The notes beneath the pieces were generated by a model, which saw nothing but the letters and a program-made list of their open reading frames with translations, searched no databases and was not told where the DNA came from. A stretch of 20,521 nt of DNA, from the NCBI GenBank assembly GCA_900549375.1, contig URNY01000032.1, positions 1 through 20,521 on the forward strand, read 5' to 3'. Position numbers and translations under genes: made by a program. The stretch is from an uncultured Bacteroidales bacterium. GTDB lineage: Bacteria > Bacteroidota > Bacteroidia > Bacteroidales > Muribaculaceae. Within the stretch, counting starts at the first letter, position 1. Every line of letters begins with the position of its first letter. Positions 1 through 8,041 of this stretch are shown piece by piece.

Positions 1-78
1 CGGAATCAGCCCTAATTTTCAGTTGACCTCAAAAGTTTAGCGGACAGTAATAATTTCTTAACTATTTCCTAATGAATA

Positions 79-1581
79 TTATCGCTTGTTGATGCCAATC
101 ATTATCTTTGATGCATTTCCGTCGCGGACAACGATATAGACACCCGGAATCTCGACCTCCGCGGGATCCGAAGCCACTTTAACGCCATCGAGACCATATA
201 TGCCGTCGAATTGCGAAAGGCCGCTCGAGCTCTCTATTTCCGCCACTCCCGATTCCGGCTGCGTAGCGGAAAAGCGGAATATCTTGCAGGCATGGGCTCC
301 GAGACGCACTTTCAGCTCAGGATCCTCATCGCGAAGAGTCTCTCCGCTCCAGAGGTCGGTGCGGAAGGGGAGGTTGCGGACACCGGCATCCGAGAGGCGG
401 AGCGTACGGACCATGGCATATTCCTCGCGGTTGAAGAGAGCCACCACCATATCGCCGTTCGCGCACTTGCCGCTCCATATCGTGGAGCCATCCTGCTGCG
501 AATCGCGACTCAGCGGTTTACCATGGAAGCCGTCGCGGACCAGACCGAGCAGACGCTCATTGACCAGATAAGGGAGATTGTCGCCCACCGTGTCATATTG
601 GTCTGCCACGGCCAGCGGCGAGCCTGCCATCACCAGCAGCGAGATCCAGAACTGTTTCTCGGCGGCCGTCGACGCGGTGTTCAGGCGGATGAAATCGCCG
701 TCCATCATGATTTCTTTGCGGTCGATATCGCTGAAATCGAGGAATCCGTCGTAGATATTACCCCAGTTTGCCCAGCCGTTCTGCCATTGGCCGCGACGAC
801 GTTGGCTCACGAAATCGAAACCTCCGCCGAATACATCTTCCGAAATGCGGAACATGTCGCCATATTCGCGCTCTGCGCTTGCATGGTCGTAGCTGTTGGG
901 CATCACGAGCGAAATCAGAATCTCGTCGCCGGCCTCCTCGCGTATCCATTTCAGGGCGCGGCGATAGCGGACGCTGCCGTAGGCATTCTCATACATGTTG
1001 AGAAAATCGACACGCAGGAATTCATAGCCGAGGTCGATAAAATAGCGTACATAGCCTTTTACCCACTGTTCGGCTCCCGGCTGATCGGTATCGACCCAAT
1101 ATATGAAATCGTTGAACTTATCCTTGCCTGCGATCTGTCGGCTTGTGCGGTCGCTTCCTTTCACGGCCACGTTGGCATCGTAGGCGGCACGCGTCATCCA
1201 GAGCGGGTTATAATATATCCCCGAACGGAGACCCTTGCGCGCTGCCAGTTTCACGTAAAAACCGAGATCCTGACCCCAGCCGGAGTTATATTTGGTGATA
1301 TATCCGTCGGAGCCGATAGACTGGCCTCCCTCGATCCAGCCGTCGGTGCATATCATGTCGTAGCCATGCGGCAGAAGATTCCCGGCCACCCAGTCGATAT
1401 TTGCCCGCCAGCGGGTTTCGTCGAGAGAGCGGTCCTCTTTGAAACACTGCTCATAGGCTATCCAATACATCGGAGCCTTTCCGGAGCGGGTGAAGGCACT
1501 CTCGCGCGCCGCCGCTCCGGCGGCCGTCGCGAGCATCGCCGCGACGGCCAGAGCCGGCAGGATCCTGGTTATCCTCATCAT
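79..1581 (-). CDS. Clan GH-D (GH27-like) secreted glycoside hydrolase with T9SS-like tail
   Basis: A 500-residue secreted enzyme predicted to hydrolyse alpha-glycosidic bonds with retention. Residues 1-25 form a Sec signal peptide (hydrophobic 8-22, no lipobox Cys). A TIM barrel spans about 35-345 with GH27 landmarks: PMYW (37-40), TDGW (79-82), GIYYNP (121-126), RVDFLN (190-195) with D192 as likely nucleophile, and RISED (245-249) with D249 as likely acid/base. A beta-sandwich (about 350-438) and a short sorting-type tail (458-500, LDGVKV then PGVYIV) follow. Family alpha-galactosidases have DD before the early Gly/Cys-Trp and KYD at the nucleophile; here these are TD and RVD, so galactose specificity is doubtful. 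The gene is last in the operon. Its ATGATG start overlaps the TGA of the preceding gene, suggesting translational coupling. The fold call is firm; the substrate is not, and isomaltodextranase-like action is a hypothesis. Confidence 0.85.
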   Translation of the reverse strand: MMRITRILPALAVAAMLATAAGAAARESAFTRSGKAPMYWIAYEQCFKEDRSLDETRWRANIDWVAGNLLPHGYDMICTDGWIEGGQSIGSDGYITKYNSGWGQDLGFYVKLAARKGLRSGIYYNPLWMTRAAYDANVAVKGSDRTSRQIAGKDKFNDFIYWVDTDQPGAEQWVKGYVRYFIDLGYEFLRVDFLNMYENAYGSVRYRRALKWIREEAGDEILISLVMPNSYDHASAEREYGDMFRISEDVFGGGFDFVSQRRRGQWQNGWANWGNIYDGFLDFSDIDRKEIMMDGDFIRLNTASTAAEKQFWISLLVMAGSPLAVADQYDTVGDNLPYLVNERLLGLVRDGFHGKPLSRDSQQDGSTIWSGKCANGDMVVALFNREEYAMVRTLRLSDAGVRNLPFRTDLWSGETLRDEDPELKVRLGAHACKIFRFSATQPESGVAEIESSSGLSQFDGIYGLDGVKVASDPAEVEIPGVYIVVRDGNASKIMIGINKR

Positions 1582-2999
1582 ATTCTAACCTTTTTCACTT
1601 TATCACCCTTGCGGAGAATATAGATACCCGGAGCGGGTTGAACGCCATCGGGAAGTCTCACTCCGTCGAGACGATAGAACACTGCGGGAGCATTGTCGGA
1701 TTCGTTGATCTCTTTGACACCGGTGTTGGTGTTGGCCTTGAGCTTGAGCTTGAGGTTCACAGGATCAACCGTGATGTCATAGACCTTTCCGTCGGTTCCC
1801 TCGGGAACTCCGAAAAATGCGTTGAGCACCTTGTGGCCCGCGCGGTTAGTATTGGGCTTCAGCTTAATTTCCTTGATTTCATCACCGTTGGCGTCAACAG
1901 TCTCCACATAATGGTCGGCATCAGCGTTCTCAGGTATCAGATAATACACCTGATCCCAGTTTCCAATGCCTGTACAGAACTTGAACTGATGGTTGAAGTT
2001 TTCATTATTCTTATCCACTTTGTCATAGGTGAGTTTTACGGTCTTGAAGAAGGTACCGTCCTCTTTACGCTCCATTTCCATAGGGTTGCCTGAATCGAAA
2101 CTGTTGCTTCCTTCGAAACCGTTTTCAGCACTATTCACAAGTCCCAGCATGTAGACCTTGTCGGAAGAGCTATTGAAACTGTAAGATTCATAAGCTTTGT
2201 CGTTGGTCAGCCGGATGGTGCGGTCGTTGGTATTGACAACTATTGTGTATAGGCCGCAAACCATATTCTCAAGTCCCCAGTACCAATCCTTGAGACCTCC
2301 TGCATCGGAGGCCTTGGATTCCTGATAGGAATATGTTCCCGGAACCACGCGAAGCACTTTATTCTTATATTTCACCTCCGTAGGTACGGCCAATGTCATA
2401 TCATCGCCATTTTTGAGAATGAACTGCATCTGGTCGCCGTCGGCCGCATTGTAGTGGAGGTCGGCCTTCCAGGTGTAGACGCCATTCTTTCCACTGATAC
2501 GCCGTGCTTTGGTGCGGTCGGAAATACCGACTGCCTTGCCGATGATATAGATTTCCGGATCGAGCTCTCCGAGATAGGCAACCTGCAGCGTTCCGGCTTC
2601 GGAGTCAGCTTTCGAAGGATCAAGGGTGAGCGTCAGTTTATAGCATCCGCTCTTGGTAACCTTGAATTTTTTGTCGCCCTCTCCGTTACGCACCACGGTA
2701 AAGGTTCCTCCGGCTTCGTTTATCTCTGTCCATTCATTCTGTGCAAAGTATGCTTCAGGAGTCCATCCCTTCTGGGCAAGAAACTTTATGGCAGAATTGT
2801 CGTTGTCGCCTTCATTGGCATAAAGATTTCCCTCCCATGAGAATACATTGCCTTCCCCACGCGACATAAACGTAGGATTGGCCAGATTCCAGTCGGCGGG
2901 AGCCGCACCGCCCACCATGTAGATATTTTCGGGCACATCCCAAGCCGAAGCCGTAAGGGATATGGCGGCGATTGTAAAAAGATTTATGAAAAGTCTCAT
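1578..2999 (-). CDS. SusF-like three-module glycan-binding protein with T9SS-like tail (second copy)
   Basis: A 473-residue secreted protein with no enzyme motif, predicted to bind glycan at the cell surface. Residues 1-19 are a Sec signal peptide ending ASA-W, with no lipobox Cys, unlike classical SusE/SusF lipoproteins. Three SusE/SusF-type beta modules follow: about 24-146 (opens NIYMVGGA, ends AYLGEL), 149-268 and 280-422 (QFKF then GNWDQVYYLIP). The tail 438-473 has RLDGVRL and PGIYIL and resembles a T9SS sorting domain. The middle module lacks the usual G-(N/D)-W-(D/N)-x-V segment; it reads GDDMTLAVP (198-206), so its binding site may be altered or lost. Module order matches the neighbouring copy, so the two are probably paralogues. 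It starts 24 bases after that gene's stop and its own stop overlaps the hydrolase start. The glycan is inferred only from the module family, which is typical of starch-type systems. Confidence 0.85.
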   Translation of the reverse strand: MRLFINLFTIAAISLTASAWDVPENIYMVGGAAPADWNLANPTFMSRGEGNVFSWEGNLYANEGDNDNSAIKFLAQKGWTPEAYFAQNEWTEINEAGGTFTVVRNGEGDKKFKVTKSGCYKLTLTLDPSKADSEAGTLQVAYLGELDPEIYIIGKAVGISDRTKARRISGKNGVYTWKADLHYNAADGDQMQFILKNGDDMTLAVPTEVKYKNKVLRVVPGTYSYQESKASDAGGLKDWYWGLENMVCGLYTIVVNTNDRTIRLTNDKAYESYSFNSSSDKVYMLGLVNSAENGFEGSNSFDSGNPMEMERKEDGTFFKTVKLTYDKVDKNNENFNHQFKFCTGIGNWDQVYYLIPENADADHYVETVDANGDEIKEIKLKPNTNRAGHKVLNAFFGVPEGTDGKVYDITVDPVNLKLKLKANTNTGVKEINESDNAPAVFYRLDGVRLPDGVQPAPGIYILRKGDKVKKVRI

Positions 3000-3023
3000 G
3001 ATATCGTTGATTTTGGTTCTTGT

Positions 3024-4487
3024 TTATCGGATTATGAATTTGACGGAGTTCTCGCCTACACGCACGATGTAGACTCCGGCGGGAAGCATGGAGAGATCGT
3101 TGGTGCCTTCCGAAACGGCGGCTACCGTGCGGCCCGTCATGTCATAGACAACTCCTGCTGCATTGCCTGCGAGCACAACGGCGTTGCCGCTGACGCTTAC
3201 CACAGCCTGCTCATCGGCGATCTCTGTGACTGCCGAGCCCTCGCCTTCGGCGAGAGTCATTGTCATCTGAGGCACATCGACCGTTACTGTGTATTTGCCT
3301 TTCTTGTTCTCTTCGAGGCCGAAGAATGCGTCGACGCCGGTCTTGCCGTCGGTCCAGGTAGTCATGACAACAGGGTATGTGCCGGGGCCTACAACCTGAA
3401 TGAATCCATCCTTATCGGCACCTGCGGGCACGAGGTAATAGACTTTGTTCCAGTCGCCGCGCGAGGTGCAGAACTTGAACTGCTTGTTGACGTTGTTGGG
3501 ATTATCGTCGGTTGTGGCATAGTCGAGTTCTCCGGTCCAGGAGAACTTGCCGTTCCCTTTCGAAGTCATGGGGAGAGAATGATTGGAATCGAAACTTTCG
3601 GCGGCAAGTCCGAGCATATAGAGTTCGGTGGTATTGTCCTTGTCGAAAGCATAGCTCTTGAGGAGTTTGAGCGTGAATGTCTTGGCCTCGAGGTCTACGG
3701 TGATTTCATATTTGCCCGATTTCCCCTCTTTGATGCCCCAGAACCAGTCTTTGAGAGCGCCCGGTTCGGTCTCGGCAGATTCCTGCCAGCCGTAAGTTCC
3801 CGGATCGATCTGAAGCACGTTCTTGTCGCCCTCGGCGGGATGGTTCACTTCTGTGGGCACGAGGAATGTCACCTTGTCCCAGTCTCCGCGTGAGAGGACG
3901 AACTTGAAGAGTTTGTCTTCGCCATAATAGAGCAGGTCGCCTGTCCATATGAACTTGCCGTCGGTCTCATAGATGGGAGTGGCGTCGGGTGCATTCCATT
4001 GTCCGCAGGCGTTTCCGAGCATATAGATGGCTTTTGGAAGCTCGCCGAGATATTCGGCCTTAAGCGTGCCGAAGGCGGGATCGGTCCTGTCGATTGAGAG
4101 TGTCAGTTTGTAGCGGCCCTCATCCTCTACAACCCATTTGCTGTCAGGCTGTCCGTTGTGGGTGAGATAGACCTCGCTGGCAGCGAGTCCGCTCTTGCCG
4201 ACCTTCTCGCCGTTTTCCATCGCCATGTAGGTTTCGCCGCTCCACATTGCGCCTCCCACAACCCAGGGGAATTTGAATTCCCCTTTTGTCAGAGCGCCCG
4301 TATAGGTGAATTCATAGTCGTTCACCTTCTCCATCTGCAGAGGAGCGTCGCAGTTCCATCCGGCGGAAGTAGCGCTACCGATGAGGTAAAGATTCTCGGG
4401 GAGAACGGCGTCGGCTGCCTGTGCCGAAGCGCCTCCCGCGAGAAGCAGGAGCGTTGCGGCAACTCTGTTTATAATGCCTTTTTTCAT
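3024..4487 (-). CDS. SusF-like three-module glycan-binding protein with T9SS-like tail (first copy)
   Basis: A 487-residue secreted glycan-binding protein. The signal peptide (about 1-25, ending AQA-A) has no lipobox Cys. Modules: 31-148 (NLYLIGSA...GW, ends AEYLGEL), 153-276 (IYMLGNA, LFKFVLSRGDWDKVTFLVP, then DWFWGIKEG) and 287-413 (ELYMLGLA, QFKF, GDWNKVYYLVP). The two latter modules keep the Trp-containing GDW segment. The C-terminal 420-487 carries VYDMTGRTV and LPAGVYIV and ends FIIR, a good match to a T9SS type A sorting domain. This is the fullest such tail of the three in the operon. The gene sits 46 bases after the SusE-like stop. SusF proteins of Bacteroides are lipoproteins anchored by an N-terminal Cys; here surface placement would depend on T9SS instead. 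Family assignment is solid; ligand identity is inferred. Confidence 0.87.
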   Translation of the reverse strand: MKKGIINRVAATLLLLAGGASAQAADAVLPENLYLIGSATSAGWNCDAPLQMEKVNDYEFTYTGALTKGEFKFPWVVGGAMWSGETYMAMENGEKVGKSGLAASEVYLTHNGQPDSKWVVEDEGRYKLTLSIDRTDPAFGTLKAEYLGELPKAIYMLGNACGQWNAPDATPIYETDGKFIWTGDLLYYGEDKLFKFVLSRGDWDKVTFLVPTEVNHPAEGDKNVLQIDPGTYGWQESAETEPGALKDWFWGIKEGKSGKYEITVDLEAKTFTLKLLKSYAFDKDNTTELYMLGLAAESFDSNHSLPMTSKGNGKFSWTGELDYATTDDNPNNVNKQFKFCTSRGDWNKVYYLVPAGADKDGFIQVVGPGTYPVVMTTWTDGKTGVDAFFGLEENKKGKYTVTVDVPQMTMTLAEGEGSAVTEIADEQAVVSVSGNAVVLAGNAAGVVYDMTGRTVAAVSEGTNDLSMLPAGVYIVRVGENSVKFIIR

Positions 4488-4533
4488 GATTTCTCTATGT
4501 TTTTATTGTTGTTTTTATTATTGGGATTGGATG

Positions 4534-6243
4534 TCACTTCTTTGTGACTTTCAGTTCCATGGTTTCGAGGTTCACCTCGATATGATAGTTGCCGTTGTTC
4601 TCGCGGGCGATACCCCAGGAGGCGCTCAGGGGCTGACCGGCTCCTTTGATGCGCTTCATGCGGTAGACGCCGCCATCCTCCACGAGTTCGCGATACTGGT
4701 CGCTGTCTCCCTTCTCGGGCACGAGGAAATAGACGGCGTCCCAGTTCCCTTTGGAGGTGATGAAGTTGAACTGGCGGTTGTTCTCCTCTTCGGTGTAATA
4801 GAGCTCGCCGTCCCATGTGAAGGTATGGGTGTCGCCAACCCGCGTGAGCTGAACGCCCGGGTTGTTGGAATCGCAACCGGAGTGGCCGGCCACGCCCTGC
4901 ATGTAAAGCTCCGTTTCGAGCTGCGGCTCGGGCTGCGGCTCTGCGTTTCCGGTGCGGGTCATGGTGAAGGTCATGGCTTCGGGATCAACCTCGATGCGGT
5001 AGATGCCGTCGGCACCCTCGTTGATACCCCAGAAGGCATCGAAGCCCAAACCGCCGTTTTTCCAGGAGCATTTCTTCATCTTGTGAGTTCCGGCAGATAT
5101 CCTGGCCACATATCCGTCGGCCATGGCGCGCTCGGGGATGTAATAATCCACGGCATCCCAGTTGCCCGGACGGCTCACGAATTTGAACTGCCTGTTGGCA
5201 TTGTTGGCCGTGGCGTTGCGGTCGGCATAATAGATGGGACCTTCCCACACGAATGTGCCTTTGGCCTCGTTATAATCCATTTCCACGGGGTTGGAGGAGT
5301 CGAAGCTGCCGGCTGCGTTGCCGAGCATGTAGAGTTCCGGACCGCGCACTATCTCGCCGAGATATTCGGCGGCGATTGTGATGGCGTCCTTCCCCTTGGA
5401 GCAATCGATGGTGAGATGATATGTTCCCTCCTCCTCGATGCGCCATTTCGAATCGGGATTTCCGGTGGGCACATATTCGCACTCGGGAGCGGCCACGCCG
5501 TTGCGGTTTATCTTCGTCTCATGCACGAGGGGCATGATGAATGGAGCCTCCCATTTGTCGCTGACCTGCATCGGGCATTTGAGTTCGCCGGCATAGAGCG
5601 GACCGGTGTATTCGAACACCTGGGGAGAGGTCATCTCCATCGGCACCGGCGAGGAGATGTTCCAGCCGGCGGTGGTTCCGTCGCCAACCATATAGAGTTC
5701 TTCGGGGGCGAAAGGCTGTTCTTTTTTCTCTACGAGAGTTACGGAAATCTCAAGGGTCTTGCCGTTGATGGAGATGTCATAGACTCCGTCCTCCCCCTCG
5801 CGGATTCCCCAGAAATTGTCGCGCAGGTTGCCGGCCATCTCGGAGCAGACGGTGCCCCGGTTGGCGTTCTCGCCCACTTCGACCCATGCATATGAGGTAC
5901 CGTCGACAACACCCGACTCGGGCACGATATAATGGATCTTGTTCCAGTCGTCCTGAGCGTCGCAGAATTTGAACTGCTTGTTGTCTTTATAGTAATACAT
6001 CTCTACACGCTTGGTGAAGACGTTTGGATCGTCGGTGGGATCCATGGGGATGGCGGTGTTCGACACAAAGGGGTCGCCCTGCGTATAGCCCGATACACTA
6101 TAGCCGAGGATATAGAGTTGCTCATAGGCCACATCCTTTTCCGGAATCTCGACAATATTGAGGTCTTTCTCCGCGTCGCATCCGGCCGAAAGAAGCATCG
6201 GCATGAGAGCCAGCGCCGTCAGAGCTTTATTCAGTAGTCTCAT
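4534..6243 (-). CDS. SusE-like surface lipoprotein with four binding modules
   Basis: A 569-residue outer-membrane lipoprotein predicted to capture glycan next to the SusCD importer. The start at 6243 (MRLLNK) is chosen because it gives an immediate signal peptide with lipobox LSAGC (Cys22). An in-frame ATG further upstream (6378) would overlap susD and bury that signal. The acidic residues after Cys22 (CDAEKD) fit a surface-export signal. Four SusE/SusF-type modules follow: 42-170 (LYILGYS, QFKF, DDWNKIHYIVP), 181-297 (LYMVGDG...GW, ends AEYLGEI), 303-430 (LYMLGNA, QFKF, GNWDAVDYYIP) and 445-567 (LYMQGVA, QFNF, GNWDAVYFLVP). A Glu/Pro linker (434-443) precedes the last. Modules 2-4 have the same order as the three modules of the two downstream proteins. 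No T9SS tail is present; the protein ends LKVTKK. It lies 49 bases after susD. Confidence 0.88.
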   Translation of the reverse strand: MRLLNKALTALALMPMLLSAGCDAEKDLNIVEIPEKDVAYEQLYILGYSVSGYTQGDPFVSNTAIPMDPTDDPNVFTKRVEMYYYKDNKQFKFCDAQDDWNKIHYIVPESGVVDGTSYAWVEVGENANRGTVCSEMAGNLRDNFWGIREGEDGVYDISINGKTLEISVTLVEKKEQPFAPEELYMVGDGTTAGWNISSPVPMEMTSPQVFEYTGPLYAGELKCPMQVSDKWEAPFIMPLVHETKINRNGVAAPECEYVPTGNPDSKWRIEEEGTYHLTIDCSKGKDAITIAAEYLGEIVRGPELYMLGNAAGSFDSSNPVEMDYNEAKGTFVWEGPIYYADRNATANNANRQFKFVSRPGNWDAVDYYIPERAMADGYVARISAGTHKMKKCSWKNGGLGFDAFWGINEGADGIYRIEVDPEAMTFTMTRTGNAEPQPEPQLETELYMQGVAGHSGCDSNNPGVQLTRVGDTHTFTWDGELYYTEEENNRQFNFITSKGNWDAVYFLVPEKGDSDQYRELVEDGGVYRMKRIKGAGQPLSASWGIARENNGNYHIEVNLETMELKVTKK

Positions 6244-6292
6244 TATTTTCTGAATTTTTAAGTAGCTAAGAAAATATGTGTTATCACTCAAA

Positions 6293-8011
6293 TCAGTATC
6301 CGGGGTTCTGCACGAGATTATGGTTCGTGTCGAGAGCCTTGCGGGGAAGAGGATAAATCTTGGTATGGTCGTCGGCATCGGGCTGTTTGTCCCACCATGC
6401 CGAGGTGTTGAAGCGGCCGAAACGTATCAGGTCGATACGGCGGCGACCCTCGCCGAGGAACTCGCGTCCCCACTCGTCGAGCAGCTCCTGCTCGGTGAGC
6501 TCCACCTTACCTTCGGGAGCGTAGAGCACATCGTTCCAGTCGCTCTGCGGATAGTTGCGCTTGCGGACGCTGTTGAGCAGCATGGAGGCTTCATTCTTGA
6601 GTCCCTCGCGGAACTTGCATTCGGCCAGCGAATAGATAATCTCGGGAAGACGGATCTCGCAATAATCAGATTCCATGCAGCCCGACTCCTCGTCGGAATA
6701 GAGAGGATATTTCACGAAATGCCAGCCGCTCTGGTGGTCGCCGGAACGCAGGTTGCTCGTTTTGTTGGCAGGCCACTGGCTCGGGCGCAGACCCTTGAAC
6801 TGGCCCACTGCATCGCGGATATAAAGCTCATAGCTTCCGTCGGGCGATGTCATCTTCCCTTTCTTTCCCTCTTTCACAACGTCGAGCGAGCCGAAGAGCA
6901 TCATCCCCTCGCGCTTGTTGTTGCCCAGATTGCGATAGAGCTTCAGACGCTCGTCGGAGGGATATTTGCGGAATTTCTCGGCCGTGTTACCAAGGGTGTA
7001 GGAATAGAGGCGGCCGCTGAGGTCGTAGCTCGGCGTGAGGGCGTATTTGCAGTTATGGTCGCCGCCGTCGCATTTAGAATCGTTCACGTAATATTCCATC
7101 TGCTGGGGCACGCTCCACCAGTAGGTGTCGCCCTTATAATGCCAGAATGTATAGCTTTGGGAGCCGGAAAATCCGAAGATCACCTCGTCGGATGTTTCGT
7201 TGTTCCAGTCGAACGCTTCGTCCCAGCGGTCGGCTACTTTATAGAAGCCGTATTCGCCGTCGATGAGCTTGCGGGCTATGGCAGCGGCCTCCGTGTAATG
7301 GGGAACGCCGATATAGACTTCAGAATTGAGATAGAGGCGCACGAGCAGAGCGGCCACACCGGCCTGGTTCCACTGTCCCTGATTACCCTGATTGCCGCCA
7401 GAGCCCTGCTTCTGGCTGATGAGCGTCAGAGCGTCCTGAAGCTCTGACTCAATGAAGGAGAAGAGCTGTTCGGGGGGAATCTGCTTGCCGTCGGAGGAAT
7501 CGGGATCCGTGGCGGTATAGAAGGGGACGTTGCGGAACATGTCGAGCAGACGCAGATAGAAGTAAGCGCGCATCACGCGGCACTGCTGTTTCATTGAGGC
7601 GAATTCATCCTCGGTGAAGCCGAGCGAGCGGCCGTCGAGACGGTCGAGGTCTTCTATGACGTAGTTGCACTGCATGATGCCGGTGAAGCATCCGTCCCAT
7701 TCGGAGTCGAGATAGTCGGCTTCGGAATCCCATGTGTGATAATGGAATTTCTCCCATTTGCCGCCGTCGTACCACCAGGAGTCGCGCGTCGGGGTTATGA
7801 TCTGGTCGCCGGAGAGCTCATTGAGCGGCATCCGGCTCTGCACCGACCAGTAGGCGTGTTCGAACGGGCGGTTCACCGCGCGTATCACGTCCATTTTCGT
7901 GTTGTAATAATTGTCGCTCATCACCTGGTCGTAGACCGTCTCGTCGAGATCGGTGCAACCGGCCAGCAGCAGGGCCGCGCCTGCAAGAGCTATATTCTTG
8001 ATTGTATTCAT
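6293..8011 (-). CDS. susD: SusD/RagB-family nutrient-binding outer-membrane lipoprotein
   Basis: A 572-residue SusD-type lid protein that sits over the SusC barrel and passes oligosaccharides into it. The signal peptide ends in lipobox LLAGC (Cys19), followed by acidic residues (TDLDE) as in surface-exported lipoproteins. Family landmarks include the early VYDQVMSDNYY segment, the TPR-like helical region with ARIA-type repeats (AAIARKLIDGEYGFY), the late WGREFLGEGRRRIDLIRFG segment and the C-terminal IYPLPRKALDTN...NPGY closing motif. Length is usual for the family. A glycine/glutamine-rich loop (GGNQGNQGQ) lies in the middle. It starts 30 bases after the susC stop, the standard susC-susD pairing. 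Specificity cannot be read from sequence alone; the neighbouring starch-type binding modules suggest an alpha-glucan. Confidence 0.95.
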   Translation of the reverse strand: MNTIKNIALAGAALLLAGCTDLDETVYDQVMSDNYYNTKMDVIRAVNRPFEHAYWSVQSRMPLNELSGDQIITPTRDSWWYDGGKWEKFHYHTWDSEADYLDSEWDGCFTGIMQCNYVIEDLDRLDGRSLGFTEDEFASMKQQCRVMRAYFYLRLLDMFRNVPFYTATDPDSSDGKQIPPEQLFSFIESELQDALTLISQKQGSGGNQGNQGQWNQAGVAALLVRLYLNSEVYIGVPHYTEAAAIARKLIDGEYGFYKVADRWDEAFDWNNETSDEVIFGFSGSQSYTFWHYKGDTYWWSVPQQMEYYVNDSKCDGGDHNCKYALTPSYDLSGRLYSYTLGNTAEKFRKYPSDERLKLYRNLGNNKREGMMLFGSLDVVKEGKKGKMTSPDGSYELYIRDAVGQFKGLRPSQWPANKTSNLRSGDHQSGWHFVKYPLYSDEESGCMESDYCEIRLPEIIYSLAECKFREGLKNEASMLLNSVRKRNYPQSDWNDVLYAPEGKVELTEQELLDEWGREFLGEGRRRIDLIRFGRFNTSAWWDKQPDADDHTKIYPLPRKALDTNHNLVQNPGY

Positions 8012-8041
8012 GGAATCTATGTATCGTTGTCGATGAAACGT

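Noticed and set aside
103..110. TATCTTTG on the plus strand, a promoter-like -7 element antisense to the hydrolase end
   Set aside because: No TTG at 19-21 bases upstream, and it lies in coding sequence whose residues explain it.
211..1623. Long open frame on the plus strand opposite the hydrolase
   Set aside because: Its translation has no recognisable domain and mirrors the codon bias of the minus-strand gene, which has clear family motifs. Similar long antisense frames at 4474-5895, 6278-7447 and 13133-14674 are rejected for the same reason.
6244..6378. 45-residue upstream extension of the SusE-like protein
   Set aside because: It would overlap the end of susD and place the lipoprotein signal at residue 46; the internal ATG at 6243 gives a normal lipoprotein start.
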